A stretch of 64,000 nt of DNA from Sialis fuliginosa (lineage: Eukaryota; Arthropoda; Insecta; Megaloptera; Sialidae). Both the position numbers and the translations under genes were made by a program. The stretch covers positions 18,661,638-18,725,637 of the forward strand of contig OY540815.1 of the NCBI GenBank assembly GCA_961205875.1, read 5' to 3'. Shown piece by piece: positions 31,913-43,620 of the stretch (position 1 is its first letter; every line of letters starts with the position of its first letter). The notes under the pieces are model-generated. The model was not told the DNA's origin and made no database searches. It saw nothing but the letters and a program-made list of their open reading frames with translations.

Positions 31913-32418
31913 GGCGGCTATTACACTATCAAAGAAATATGATAAAATTTCTTTGATCAAAGAAATATGACAGTGTAATAAGTCAACTTTTATAATATTT
32001 ACCTTCATAATATTTCTATGATCATAGTTAATGACAGTCTCTTATATTTGATCAAAGATTTTTGACGTCAAAAACAAAATGGCGGCTACCAAGTTATCAC
32101 TGACAGTTACAGTTACATAATTATTAATATATGAATATCAACAAAATCCAGTATTATATGATAATCTACTTATTGATTATAAAAACCACAATACACGGTT
32201 GTAAATTCAAACCTCGATCGCGTCAATTGACGAACATCCACGCACTGACATTCAAAAGGCACCAAAAAAGAAGAAAATATCCCTAGATAATATTAAGAAA
32301 ATATTATCAAATATTTTATGTAGTGTAATAAAACAAAATCTCGTATTTTATCAAAGAAATATGATCAAATCTTTGTCAAAGATCTTTGACATATTTATTT
32401 GATAGTGTAATAGCCGCC
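31913..32418. mobile_element. PIF/Harbinger-type MITE, TAA duplication
   Basis: A 506-bp non-coding element. The ends GGCGGCTATTACACTATC and GATAGTGTAATAGCCGCC are perfect 18-bp inverted repeats. TAA is present on both sides (31910-31912 and 32419-32421), which fits the 3-bp target duplication of Harbinger elements. Subterminal ATCAAAGAAATATGA words repeat near both ends, and AGTGTAATAA recurs inside, hinting at nested or duplicated ends. Confidence 0.85.
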
Positions 32419-32639
32419 TAAGGGTTGACCATGAAAAGGTCACCTTAATGGGTATTCATATTTTTTATTGCAGACTCGTAGTTTACGAGCAAAAATAAGC
32501 AATGCATGTTAAAAGAATTTAAAAAGTTTTAAAAAAAATTCAAAAAAAAAATCTGACGCTTCTTTGGATATAAGCCATTATTTTACAGCGGAGTTAGTTT
32601 GGTTTATTTTATCAACCTCTACTTGAAGAGTAACAACGG

Positions 32640-32800
32640 GTAACACAATAAAGTTGGACTGCTGTAACAGCAACACGTTCTGACCTGACAGCGAGCGCCT
32701 GTCACCTGTCACAGGCCGCTCCAAGACGTGCCAGACGTGTCCTGCAGGATTCCAAGGAATCCGCTAAATGAATCTTAACCGTTCAACAGTTTCGCATTGT
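32640..32800. other. GC-richer island
   Basis: Unique DNA with CCTGTCACCTGTCACAGG (two overlapping TGTCAC/CACCTG words) and the symmetric word GGATTCCAAGGAATCC. No frame. Candidate regulatory DNA. Confidence 0.3.
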
Positions 32801-32992
32801 TACAAGTACAAGAAAATTACTGCAATACTTGATGGTGTTGTATATATCTTATAACATCTATTCCAGTGGTATTAAATATTTTCTTTCTTTGACAATTTTC
32901 ATATTCAATTAAATTCTAAAAAATTATTTGAAAATTAATGTTCTGTATTCAGTTATAAACAATTAATTATTTCTGTGGAAGAAATATAGAGA

Positions 32993-33530
32993 TAAGGTAC
33001 TGGTACCAGTCTTGGATATGACCCCAGTAATGGCAATTTTTAAATTAAATGTACTGAATTAGAAATATTTGTTGATATTTGATTACTACCATTTCTGAAT
33101 ATTAATCTATATACATTTAACTGTCTGATGACAATCGGCCAATAGATGTCAAAATGGTGGACATTTAAACTAATTATTAGTATAATTTATTTATTAATTA
33201 TTATATCATTATAGCAACTGCTTTAAATTGTTTCAAATTTGACGATTCTTTCCGTTATATCTTTTGTGTCGTAGTACTTATCATTTTGTAATCATTAACA
33301 AGTATCCATCACTGCGTGCTCATTACTGGAGAAAAAAACATGAACAAAATAAAAGGCTATAATTTAAAAAACAAACTATATTTGTGGACTTTGGTAATTA
33401 AAATGATTAAGTAAAGAGTTACTTGTTTTATTAGTAACATGAGTTCATGAGAATTACAAAAAAGAATCCCGTCAATCACTAAAACAGAAAACCTTGCTCT
33501 TATAGCGGCCATAACTGGTGCCAGTACCTG
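32993..33530 (+). mobile_element. Element A, copy 6, nearly complete
   Basis: TA, then AGGTACTGGTACCAGTC at the left and ATAACTGGTGCCAGTACC at the right, with the full interior. The right flanking TA has changed to TG. Confidence 0.85.
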
Positions 33531-35090
33531 ATTATGTTTTAAAATGCGTCTTTGTTTAATTAATGTATAATCATTTTTATTATAGAACGTTCAATATTGT
33601 CCTTTTTTTCTAAAAATATTTTAAACTCGTACCTATGTTAATTGTTTTGATATAAATACAACCCCATTCTAAGTTGAATTGGCTATATGTAACAATGCAG
33701 AGCATTGTTGTTAATGTCTCTGCGCTAAAACTGCAACCATTTAACCAACAGTGATGCACAACTTAATTACATAACTACAGCAGAGTTGGATTGGCTTCTT
33801 TGTTAATTACTCTTACCTCATGAGTAATAAATGTCTATTGCATTGCAAACTAGATACAAATTATCTCAGATAAAGCATTGGGGATGTTCATATTAATAGT
33901 AATGTCGCACTTATAGGTTAATAACAGTTTAATGATGTCTATATCAGTGCGTGTCATTCAATTATTATTTTTAATATCTGGAACGAACGTGGATCAATAT
34001 AATTTTAAAAAAAAGTTTACTTAAATATCTGCTTCTAGTTGTAAGTATGATTTAATTTTTTTCCTTTCACAGAAAATTAAAGTATCTATCTCTCTATCAT
34101 GGTTAGATAAATAGTTTCGAAGAAGGCCCTTAGTAAATATTAAACTTATTTTAAAAACGACGTATAGACTAAAAAAATCTAAAAAATAATAATTATACAG
34201 ATAGTTCTACAAAGGACAACATTTTTGACAATACTGACTTTCGTCGGCTTTTTCTACAAAAAAATGATTCTATTTTATATAATTTTCAAGAAAATTCGGA
34301 GTTACAAAAATTTTAAAATATATGGATTTCCAACAAAGTAGTTCAAATATGTGAAGTTCTTGACCGATTTAAAAAAATAATATGTTGGGTATATATAGGT
34401 AGACAATTTATTTATTTGAGATTTACCAAATTTCAAAAATAACAAAATATTGTCGCAGATTGCACAATCTTAAGCTCTAATGTAATAAATTATTTAAAAG
34501 TTTTGCTGATTCGTAGCTATTGTTATTTTAATTCATGTAGAAATAATTTTTTTTAACATTTTAGTATGAAAATCATATACAGTGAAACTTCGATCTAACG
34601 CTCCCGTGTATTACGCCCTTTTGCCATGGTCCCGACCTCAACGCATAAATTAATATACAAATTTTCTCGTTTTTAACGCTCAAAGATTCCGCATAAGTTT
34701 GTTAACACTTTTTGTGTTGACAACGAAGATCTTTTGTCAAAATTCTTCAAATAAATTTCGCAACTAACAGGAAAAATACTGATTCTACGAAAATGAGACG
34801 GAAACAAAGTGTTAAACAAAAAGATTTAGCGAAGACTCTCCGTTTTATTTTTTTAAATCATCAAAAAATCGAGAAAAATGCTTCAAGTACAAAATCTACA
34901 TAACATATGTAATTTCTTATTTTATATAGTATAAAATCTATAAAACATAAAAATTGTGTTGATATCTTCGGACAGATAATAAAAATAAATAAAATTTCAA
35001 TTGCCTTATAAAGAACGAAGTATTTTATTTCACATCCCCTGTTTAATTTTTTGTGAATTAAAAATGTTAACAATTCACTTGTTGAGTGGA
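33531..35090. other. AT-rich DNA, nothing recognised
   Basis: No gene or RNA supported. The 70-residue minus-strand frame at 34861 is hydrophobic, low-complexity AT-rich sequence. Confidence 0.5.
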
Positions 35091-35094
35091 TAAG

Positions 35095-35330
35095 ACACAG
35101 AATACGACCTTGACAGCCAAGGATTAATCTTGAATGGCTGTTTAAGATGTAGGGAACTTAACAAGGCTTGTCTTTATATAGTTCAAACGAATTTAATTAG
35201 CCCCAGGATGTCGTCGTGACGTTTGTCAACGGGCAGGATCTGTCAGTTAGGATCAAAAGGAATGCCTGAGGAGTGAAGCAATCACCTTGAGGCTATGTCA
35301 TTGCTGTTACTACTGCTTGTTACATGAAGG
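35095..35330. other. GC-richer island with homeodomain-like words
   Basis: Unique ~235 bp. ACAGCCA (35113-35119) and TGGCTGT (35135-35141) form a 7-bp hairpin around AGGATTAATCTTG, which holds a GGATTA/TAATC K50-homeodomain-like word. Downstream are TAATTAG, TCGTCGTGACG and GGATCAAAAGG. No frame. Candidate enhancer by composition and site density only. Confidence 0.3.
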
Positions 35331-36710
35331 GTATATTATTGTGTTAGTTGTTACTGTGTAGACACGTTTAAATGTTTAATTTTTAATATGCTTAGTTTGG
35401 TTTGTTTAGGATTTCAATTTATTTCGGAAGATTAATACTGGATTGCGTAATGAAAAAATAATGGAAGATTAGTTAATTGTTCGATTAATGCGTTGTACAA
35501 ATATCGATTAATTATTTCACGGGACTTGGAAACATTATAAATATTCAAATGTCTTATAAGGGAACCTTTCCAAGTGGTAAAATCGTATCGAGTTCAAATT
35601 TTGTATATAGTTAGAGGGGGTCCGGGGTAGTAAGAAAAAAATTATGAAATTCGAAAAAATGAATATAGACGGAATAAGTACACTCACCAAATTTAATAAA
35701 TTATAAACTATACCAATATAATTTTATATATTTTGTTATTATGAAAGAATACGTTAAAATGTGGAAAATATTATATTCAACACTTTAAATAAATTACATA
35801 TCTAGAAAGATCATAAAAAAATACTTAACAGATGGTTGTGTACAACATTGGAAAATGTTTATTAAAAATTCTGCAAGTTGTATGAAAAAATGATTTTTCG
35901 CTAAAAATTCAACTTTCATTAGTTAATAATTAATTAAAATTGTATTTTAGCAAAAATATACAAGAACAAAATCGTTTTAAGATTCTACCACAAAAGAAGA
36001 GGAAAAAAATGTCCGGATTGAAAAATAATTTTTGATAGTACACAATTTCGAAAAAAGAAAACATCAAAAGGGGACCTAACATTGCATGTACTACCATATT
36101 AAATACTCTATATATTATTTCTAGTACAATCGATATTTCTTTAATTGCCGACATTTGTGATGTTTCTTGTGTATGGTAGATAAAGAACGTGTAATGCGGG
36201 TGTTTAAGCCATACCGTCCCGACGTCTCTGTCTGTCAATCAGTGGACAGATCCATTGTCTAATGGTGTTTTAATTGCTAGTTTTTATTGTCGACCTATCC
36301 TAATCGTTTCAGATTAAACGCTTTTATTCTTAAGAAGGCTTTTCTAACAGTATCCAGGCTTATTTTTTTTTGTTATATAGGGTGGGCCATTTGTTTATTT
36401 CCACTTTAAGAAAATGTTTCGTCTATATACAAACAGGCTTACAGGTCAAATATATAACCATGCATCCATTCACTTCCCAATACGACTAATATCAATACGA
36501 AATTTTGTGAGTATTTCATATGTTGAATGAAGTATAGAAAATATTTATTTTATTTATTGTCAAGTACCACGCCGATACCGGTGGGTGAAGGTATATAAAT
36601 ACAATATACATCGATAAAACAACTTAACAATTATTTTCATACGTTTGTAAACCTTCTATTAACACTCTAGCGTCCAGTAAGTAGCCATCATCAAAACAAT
36701 TTAACCCTTT
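35331..36710. other. AT-rich DNA, one transposon-end-like word
   Basis: TATAGGGTGGGCCATTTG at about 36377 resembles the end of a TA-flanked transposon, but no partner end was found. The 102-residue minus-strand frame at 35930 has no recognisable family feature. Confidence 0.4.
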
Positions 36711-36714
36711 AGCG

Positions 36715-36828
36715 ACGCCCTAACGTCTTTAAGGGGAGAAGACGTGAAATAAAGTAACCTGTCACTCAATCACTTTAATTAGATTGTTTGACCCTGCAGT
36801 TGTCGTTTTCGATATCGCACCGAAAGGG
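36715..36828. mobile_element. Tiny piggyBac-type MITE flanked by TTAA
   Basis: 114 bp running from CCCTTTAGCGACGCCC to CGCACCGAAAGGG, with TTAA at both sides (36711-36714 and 36829-36832). CCCTTT ends with TTAA duplication are typical of piggyBac-like elements. The inverted repeat is short (CCCTTT plus scattered matches), so chance is not excluded. Confidence 0.55.
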
Positions 36829-37054
36829 TTAAGTGTGTGTTATTGTACGACGTGTTATTGATTGTTGCCGGGCAAAGGGTTTAATGAACACCAGGGGGTG
36901 GGATTGATTAAATTATTTTTGTCTGATATGATATACATATACGAATCTTTGACAGAATATTATACTTACTGTTATTAGCAGAGGCGCCCAGAGAAATAAT
37001 TTAAAAAAAAATAATGAATGAAACTTATATCATTCGAAATGTGTGTGTGTTTGC

Positions 37055-37286
37055 TGCCGTTAAGGCAGGTAAAATAAAATTGACATACACACATGATTTT
37101 TTCTTGCATCATTCAACAGTATAGCAATACTTTTAGCGCCACCAAGCGGCAAAAATAAATAGTTTTGTGTTTCTGTCAAACGTAAAGAATGCCAAATCAA
37201 TTCACGTTCAATTACAGTGTGCCATATATGTATGTGCACAAAAAAAAACATGTGTGTATGTATGTTGCCGTTAAGGCAGGTAAAAT
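37055..37286 (+). repeat. Pair of 21-bp exact direct repeats, 211 bp apart
   Basis: TGCCGTTAAGGCAGGTAAAA plus T occurs at 37055-37075 and 37266-37286, each preceded by a TG-rich tract. The unit contains GCCGTTAAGGC, a small imperfect hairpin. The purpose is unknown. Confidence 0.7.
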
Positions 37287-37423
37287 ATTGGTCGAATTTT
37301 GACCATATGCGATGCTAGTTTGAATAAATTCATGAAAGACAATTGTAAATGAAGCCAGCATCAGTTCCCGTGTCAAATGAAATAGCTGTAAAGAGCCCGA
37401 GAGAGTGACCAGTATGTATACGT

Positions 37424-37600
37424 TTGTGGTTCCAGTTGATAGACTGTAGCCAATCTGTAAGTCTTGCATTAAACATACGACTTATGTGTCCGGGGTTTGT
37501 CCTCCGGGATGCACTCCGGTCGTGGTCCAGACCGCAAGACATCCGGAGTTATGACCGTCTTGGATTTAACTGTAATTCGTACATCATCCTGATGTATAAT
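37424..37600. other. GC-richer island
   Basis: Unique DNA (GTGTCCGGGGTTTGTCC, TCCGGTCGTGGTCC) with frames on both strands of 70 and 118 residues and no recognisable protein motif. Confidence 0.25.
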
Positions 37601-37687
37601 GTTTTCTCTCCTGCAGTTTCACAACGAGAAAGGTACAAATGTATATACATATGCATATATGCCCTATACCAGTGTTGTTATATTGTA

Positions 37688-38135
37688 AGGTCAACTGGGG
37701 TAAAAGTGAAACAAAGTACAAATCTTTCATGTTTTTTGACAGTTAACGATACAAATTCATACTTTAATTTTTTCTACTAGATGTGCTTTGAATAACCATT
37801 TTAAATACTTACATCATTTGAACTGTACGATACAACACGGACTTTAAAAATGAAAAAAGTGTGTTTCATTTTTAACCTCTAATTTGGGAAAAAGTGAAAC
37901 AGGCCTCTAATGGAAAATATTTCTTGAAACTAAAATATTTCTTCGACTAACAGGGAAATCTGTAGGGGTGACATATCACTTATTAGGCGATTCATATTTT
38001 TAAGTCGCTTTAACAAACCTTTAATGATGATGTCAGTTTTTATAATTCTCCTATAAACAAATTAGTTTCTTAGTTGCAAGCTTGTTTCACTTTTATCTAA
38101 TTTTTTTGGTGTTTCATATTTACCCCGCTTGATCC
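37688..38135. mobile_element. TA-flanked non-autonomous element H
   Basis: About 448 bp with imperfect inverted ends AGGTCAACTGGGGTAAAAG and, at the other end, ATTTACCCCGCTTGATCC, flanked by TA (37686-37687 and 38136-38137). The subterminal GTGAAAC and TGTTTCACTTTTA words are also inverted. No frame. Tc1/mariner-type MITE by its flanks. Confidence 0.6.
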
Positions 38136-38879
38136 TATGTTATTATTTCTCATGTAGACTATTTAAACTGACAAGTAATCTCTATACGCTTGTTAAGAAA
38201 TGTAAGAATTAAAATATATTATTTATTTTCCCACTTGTCTGACGTATCCAATATTTATTTGTATAATTAAATTCTAACTCCACTTCGCGTATTATTTAAA
38301 TTTAATTTGTTCAACTATTTGTTACCGTCAAAAAGATACTATGCATATTTTTTACAGTTTTCTATTTTATCTAGAACCTACATCAAAACTTTTGAACCAT
38401 TACGTATAGATAAATATGAACGTCAAAATAATTAAGTTAAAATATGGAAAACATACAATTAAAAATAAATAATATACTAAACATAAATACACTGCAATAT
38501 AAGAAGAAACGTTGACTTAAAAGAGACTAGTTACAACTAGAATGAATACTCTTAAATTTTATCTCGCTTGGGTTTGTGTTATGTCTATATAAAGTACGCG
38601 TACTTATGTAGGTATGTATAGCTCTATCTCTCTCTGACTGTATAAATCAGCAGAGAAGACGATTTTGTGTTTAATGTCCTCAGACAATGCCACGTTAATT
38701 AGTAATATTTCACAGAGGATTGCTGCGTAAATTAGTTTCATGTTATTAATTACGAACAAGGCACTTATACAATGTTCAATACGATTAATTGTAGTGTAAT
38801 GGATTTTTGTCAACCTATATACAGATTATTATTTGTTAATATTACTTTATATATATATTTTTTTTATTACAAAATAATA
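38136..38879. other. AT-rich DNA, nothing recognised
   Basis: Contains a 69-residue minus-strand frame (38604) without recognisable domains. Confidence 0.45.
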
Positions 38880-39075
38880 ATTTAATTTATTTTAAGAAAA
38901 ATTGTCAACTGCAAATACCTTTTTTTTATTGCTTTTGTGCTTTACATATTTATATTTTTATATTTCCCTCTTACAAACTATAGCGACTTTTTTTTTGCTT
39001 TACACTTACACTTTTTTATATTTTTCTTGCTACTTGCAATTTTTCAACTACACAAATTAGCTTCTACAACAGCAG
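38880..39075 (+). repeat. Dispersed repeat L, copy 1
   Basis: The CACTTACACTTTTTTATAT block, then a TTGCAATTTTTCAACTACAC block and AAATTAGCTTCTACAAC, matches the reverse complement of about 55310-55450. It is a two-copy inverted interspersed repeat. Confidence 0.65.
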
Positions 39076-39639
39076 AAACAAGCTACAACTACATACTAAA
39101 ATACCCCCCCCCCTATGGCCATACGTACAGCTCGTACACGCAGTATTTACTGCAAGTTAGATTTCTTTCAACGATTGCCCCAACCCCATATAAAAATAAT
39201 CAAAAATTTATTTAGGATATTTTTGTAGAGCACTCGATTTTCTATAAATTTTCTATACCTTCGTTAATTGTTTTTAAATCGCTTATAAATATCATTAGCA
39301 TAGCAGAAAAATTTAGATGTAGGTAGGTTGAAATTACTAAAAAAAAAATTACTAAACTAAAAATACAAGAAAATAATTCGGATTACCATTTTCGAATAAA
39401 TTTGTTCAGTTCAATTTGGTGAATTTATTCAAGCATTCACTTGTTAAAGTTAAATGCATCTTATAGAAAACAAAATTCTCTACACCCTAGTTACCGATTT
39501 TAATGGGCTTCATCTATTCTAAATAATATTTCAGGTTAAAAATCTATCTGTTGGCCGATTTTATTTATTTATTGTATTTTCCTTTCAACTTTGGTACAAC
39601 AATAGTTACGATCTATAGCACAAAGTAAGATACTCTCAC

Positions 39640-39850
39640 GTATTATTTTTCACAGTGTACGTGACGTTTTTCGTTCACTGAGGGCCGGTCGGATAGTTGA
39701 GAACGGTTCGCTGGACAAACGTATCTTTAAAAGCTTTTCAATTAGCCAACTAATTTAATTGGGTTGCCGATAAGTAAAAGAAGCATCAGGAGTCGAGAAA
39801 CACGTGACCTAATACACTGCATCTCTCACTCTAATGCTTTTAATTCTTCT
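39640..39850. other. GC-richer island with ATTA/TAAT words
   Basis: Unique stretch with GGGCCGGTCGGATAG, then CAATTAGCCAACTAATTTAA and AACACGTGACC. There are several homeodomain-like ATTA cores and one E-box. No frame. Candidate regulatory DNA. Confidence 0.3.
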
Positions 39851-40054
39851 CCCTTATTCAATATTTCTAATGGTTATGTTTTTATTAAACAAAAGTCCTC
39901 TTTGCGCGTGCTTAAACTAGCTATGTGACATTTTTGGTGGAATAGATTTATGGTGCCAAGTGTTGAAACAAAAAAACGACTTAAATACATTTTAAATCCA
40001 TATTAATATTATAAATGCGAAAGTAACTCTGTCTGTCTGTTTGTTACTTTTCAA

Positions 40055-40977
40055 CAGTGGCGAAGCGTCCATGGAAGCAGGGGAAGCAATGCTTCCCATA
40101 CTTCATTGGTAAATTAATACAAATTTGTATTTTCAGTTAATAAATAATGTAAATATATTATTAGAATATTCATCTTTATGCGCAACTCAAACATTTTAAC
40201 CAAAAATCAAAAATAGCGTTTTATTTTCTTGTATTTTAGTCGATATTTGTATGACGAGTTGAAGTTCACTGCAAGAAATTTCACTAAAAAATTTAGAATT
40301 TTTGATTTTGTTAAATGTATGTTTTTTGTATAGAAAATGGCGTGAAAAGTTGTTTGTTTCAAATCGCAGGTCTGTATCTCAAACCGTTCTCGAGATATAG
40401 CCTCTCAAAGTTTTAGTTTTTTCAAATTTTTGGAGAAAAAAGGCCATAACTTTTGAACGCGTGGTCGGAATTGATTTTAGTTGACGGATTTGGAATCAGC
40501 GTGTCAAAATCTATATAATGACATGTATAATACCTTAAAATTCGAAAAAAAAAATTTCGCGAAAAATCGAAAAAATTCAAAGGGGTATACCTTAAAAAAA
40601 TGTCGATTTTTGACCAAATTTTTTTTGTCGCATTTTAAAGTATTATACATGTCATTGTATAGATTTTGACACGCTTATTTCAAATCCGTCAACTAAAATC
40701 AATTCCGACCACCTGTTCAAAAGTTATGGCCTTTTTTCTCCAAAAATTTGAAAAAACTAAAACTTTGAGAGGCTATATCTCAAGAACGGTTTGAGATACA
40801 GACCTGCGGTTTGAAACAAACAACTTTTCACGTAATTTTCTATACAATAAACATACTTTTAACAAAATCAAAAATTCAAAATTTTTTAGTGAAATTTTCT
40901 GCAGTGAACTTCAACTCGTCATACAAATATCGACTAAAATACAAGAAAATAAGACGTTGAATCATTTAGTTACTTAA
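40055..40977 (+). mobile_element. Foldback element B, copy 2, right end truncated
   Basis: Starts CAGTGGCGAAGCGTCCATGG, and its two inner arms mirror each other about 40590. The right outer arm stops at TCATTTAGTTACTTAATAA, so the terminal CGCCACTG is lost. It is inserted just after an ATAAATGCGAAAGTAACTC tract, itself the tail of another common insect repeat. Confidence 0.85.
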
Positions 40978-41159
40978 TAATTGTTCAAAAGGGGGCCCCT
41001 AGATTACATAAGTTTAAAAACCGCTGCTCTATGTCTATGGTCTGAAATAACGAGACTTTACTGAACTTTAATACCCACTGTGCTGCAAAACAATTTACAA
41101 ATTAAAATTGTATTAATAAAATGCTGTGTCTGTTTAAGAGATGCATTTCTGCAAGATCA

Positions 41160-41400
41160 GGTGAAAACAATACGTCTTCTATCTGTCCCATTACCCGGCT
41201 GTGACCCCGCCGCTACTTAGGTACTGGTACATTTAATTACACTGTCAGTGCCCGCGCGATTTATGCGTACCAATATACAAGCCGTGTCGTGCTTTATGCT
41301 AAACACACCTCGATCTATTTAATTCCCTCATTACCAACCATTAAAACCATAGCCGACTTGTATCGATGGATATATTATTGCACAGTGTAGAGATATTTCA
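41160..41400. other. GC-richer island
   Basis: Unique DNA (CCCGGCTGTGACCCCGCCG, CAGTGCCCGCGCGATTTATG). No frame. Candidate regulatory DNA. Confidence 0.3.
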
Positions 41401-41755
41401 GTGTAGTTGTGTATTAACCCTTATTGGATGTTAGGTGAATACGTTAGCTTGTTTTTAACAGTTCCGCACTATATGTGTTAAGGGTTAATAATAGATTTTT
41501 TTTCAAAATTGAGAGAAAACTTAAGAGGGGCAAATGGGTATCGTAGTATAGTTTTTTTTATTCAATCTCGGCGAGTGGAATATCAAATAGAAAATGACAA
41601 TTCAAGGGTTTAAATATGTAAAAGTTTTGTTGTTTATGTTTTTATTAATTTAAATGAACGAATTTAGTATAAAAGATCCAAAATGTTTAAAACAAAAATG
41701 CCATGTTGTTCTGTATAATAGAACTGGCAATATCAAGCAATAATAATTTAATATA
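41401..41755. other. AT-rich DNA, nothing recognised
   Basis: No gene or repeat supported. Confidence 0.45.
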
Positions 41756-42091
41756 CAGGGTATCCCACGGGAAATTGTTGAAACTAATCATTTTCCAACG
41801 GATGCTGTTATTGAAAAAAACAAAAATAGCGTTGAAAAAAAGGAAGTCTGCAATTTTTAATGTGTATAAATAAAATTTAATTATTTTATTGTTTAAAAAT
41901 ATGCTAATAATAATGCGTTATAACCTTTTTAGTTTCACTCTTAACTTTATGTTTTCCGTATACGAAACCACCTACAAGAATTTTTTCGAGAGTAAAAATT
42001 ACACTCTTTTTTCAATACAATTTTTATTTTTTCAATAACTGCATCCATTTGAAAATGACAGCTATTAGTTTCAACACCATGGGACACTCTG
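41756..42091. mobile_element. TA-flanked MITE G with CAGGGTATCCCA ends
   Basis: 336 bp. The left end CAGGGTATCCCACGGG and the right end CCATGGGACACTCTG are inverted, and the similarity extends about 65 bp inward (TTGTTGAAACTAAT against ATTAGTTTCAACA). TA lies on both sides (41754-41755 and 42092-42093). Non-coding. Confidence 0.8.
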
Positions 42092-42294
42092 TACAATGAA
42101 TTTTAGAATTAACAAACGGTAACTAAATGCGTCCTTAAGTAATAAGTTTAAAAAAAAGTGAAATAGATAAGTACAAAATTTTGTAGGCAAACTTTTAGAA
42201 GGTTACAAAAATATTTCGTTATTAAAATTTTACATCAAAGAAAAAACTGCATTAAAAATTTAACAGAAACAGTATAACACAAAGCTTACCACCT

Positions 42295-42478
42295 ACTCTC
42301 TCCCTCCTGTGTTCGACACGACTTTCAGCGGTGACTTATTGCCGCGCTGTGGTTTTTTTTAAAAAGCCCTCTCCTCAAAAGGGCGCCAGCGCGTGAGAGA
42401 TGTTTTAAACAATTACAAGATTTAATTAAAACTGTGCTTGTGACGAACTTGCCGCGCCGAAGCCATCTATCAACTTGT
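42295..42478. other. CpG-containing GC-rich strip
   Basis: GTTCGACACGACTTTCAGCG, then TTGCCGCGCTGTGG and AAAGGGCGCCAGCGCG. No frame. It leads into the 90-bp tandem repeat. Confidence 0.3.
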
Positions 42479-42842
42479 AAAAGTAGAGAGCGTACGGTGG
42501 TCTGGGGAACAACCCACTCCCCTTTCCTCGCCAGCGCTCGTCCGTTCGTAAACGTCGCGTCGCTGTAACACCTAAAAGTAGAAAGTGGATGCCGGTTTGG
42601 GTACAGTCTTTCCCCTTCTCTTTACTTCCTATTTTTGTTTCGTTGTTTTGTAGTTGCAGTGGAAAGTAGAAAATGTATGCCGGTTTCAGGCACATTTTCT
42701 TCTTCTCTTTGTATAGTATTTTCTGTAGTTACAGTAACTATATCACCTTTTTGTGTAGAGGTGGTGTGCTGGTTTAAGACACGCTATCCCCCCCCTCCCC
42801 TCCTTTCCTCTTATCACATTCGTGTGCAGCATCAATATACAA
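42479..42842 (+). repeat. Degenerate tandem repeat, four units of about 90 bp
   Basis: Units start near 42479, 42574, 42662 and 42753, each with an AGTAGA(A/G)AG-like word, then a GCCGGTTT-like word and a pyrimidine-rich TCCCCTTCTCTTT-like tract. Units 2 and 3 are the most alike. The 84- and 89-residue frames across it reflect the repeat. Confidence 0.6.
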
Positions 42843-43330
42843 TATATCAGTGGTTTAATAAAAGTTTTTTCGCTGCTATAAAAAATTGAAAATAACTATA
42901 GTAAATTATTATGTGAATACTCACTTAATATACCTAGATACAGAATTCTAATAATGCCTTATATGTAAAACGCTTTTACTTTATTTTATTCTACACACTG
43001 AAATATTTGACTATTGATGAGTAAAAATAATAATACTTTTGTTTAAAACAAATACTCTATATAAAATTATTTTGTTCGAAAAAAAACTATAATTAACAAA
43101 TAAAACATTTTCTGAAGAAGAAAAGAACATTATAGTCATTAAAATATTGCTAGAAAAAAGGGCAAAAAATAAAATTACATTTTAAAGATTGAAATTTCTA
43201 TTTTTCAGATTTTTTTTGTAAATTGAAATGTAATTCTGGATTTTTGACAGTACAATGATTTATTGAGTAAAAAGTACAAAATTCAATAGTATTTTTTTTT
43301 AAATAACTGACCCCCTCTAACTATAAACAA
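42843..43330. other. AT-rich DNA, nothing recognised
   Basis: No feature supported. Confidence 0.45.
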
Positions 43331-43334
43331 AATT

Positions 43335-43620
43335 TAAACTTGATACGAATATGCCACTTGAAAAGGTTCCCTTGTGAGAAAAATTGTAAAACTAGTAGTA
43401 GCAGTATGCCGTTTTGGGGCACGACGTTTGTCCCCCACCACTGCGAGAGGTTCGCAATCCGTCATAGTCACGCTCTCCCGTCTACTAAGTACCACTATTT
43501 TGTTGTTTTGTCGTGTGTTGTTCATGCAACCGTTTATTAGATTAGCGCTTGTTGGTGCTGTTATTGATTTTGTTTATTTTATTCTTACTTGGACGCATTT
43601 TGGATGATTTGTGCTTCTTG
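43335..43620. other. Less AT-rich stretch with overlapping short frames
   Basis: Frames of 63, 66 and 77 residues overlap on both strands around a GC-richer core (GGGGCACGACGTTTGTCC). None has recognisable motifs. Unassigned. Confidence 0.25.
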
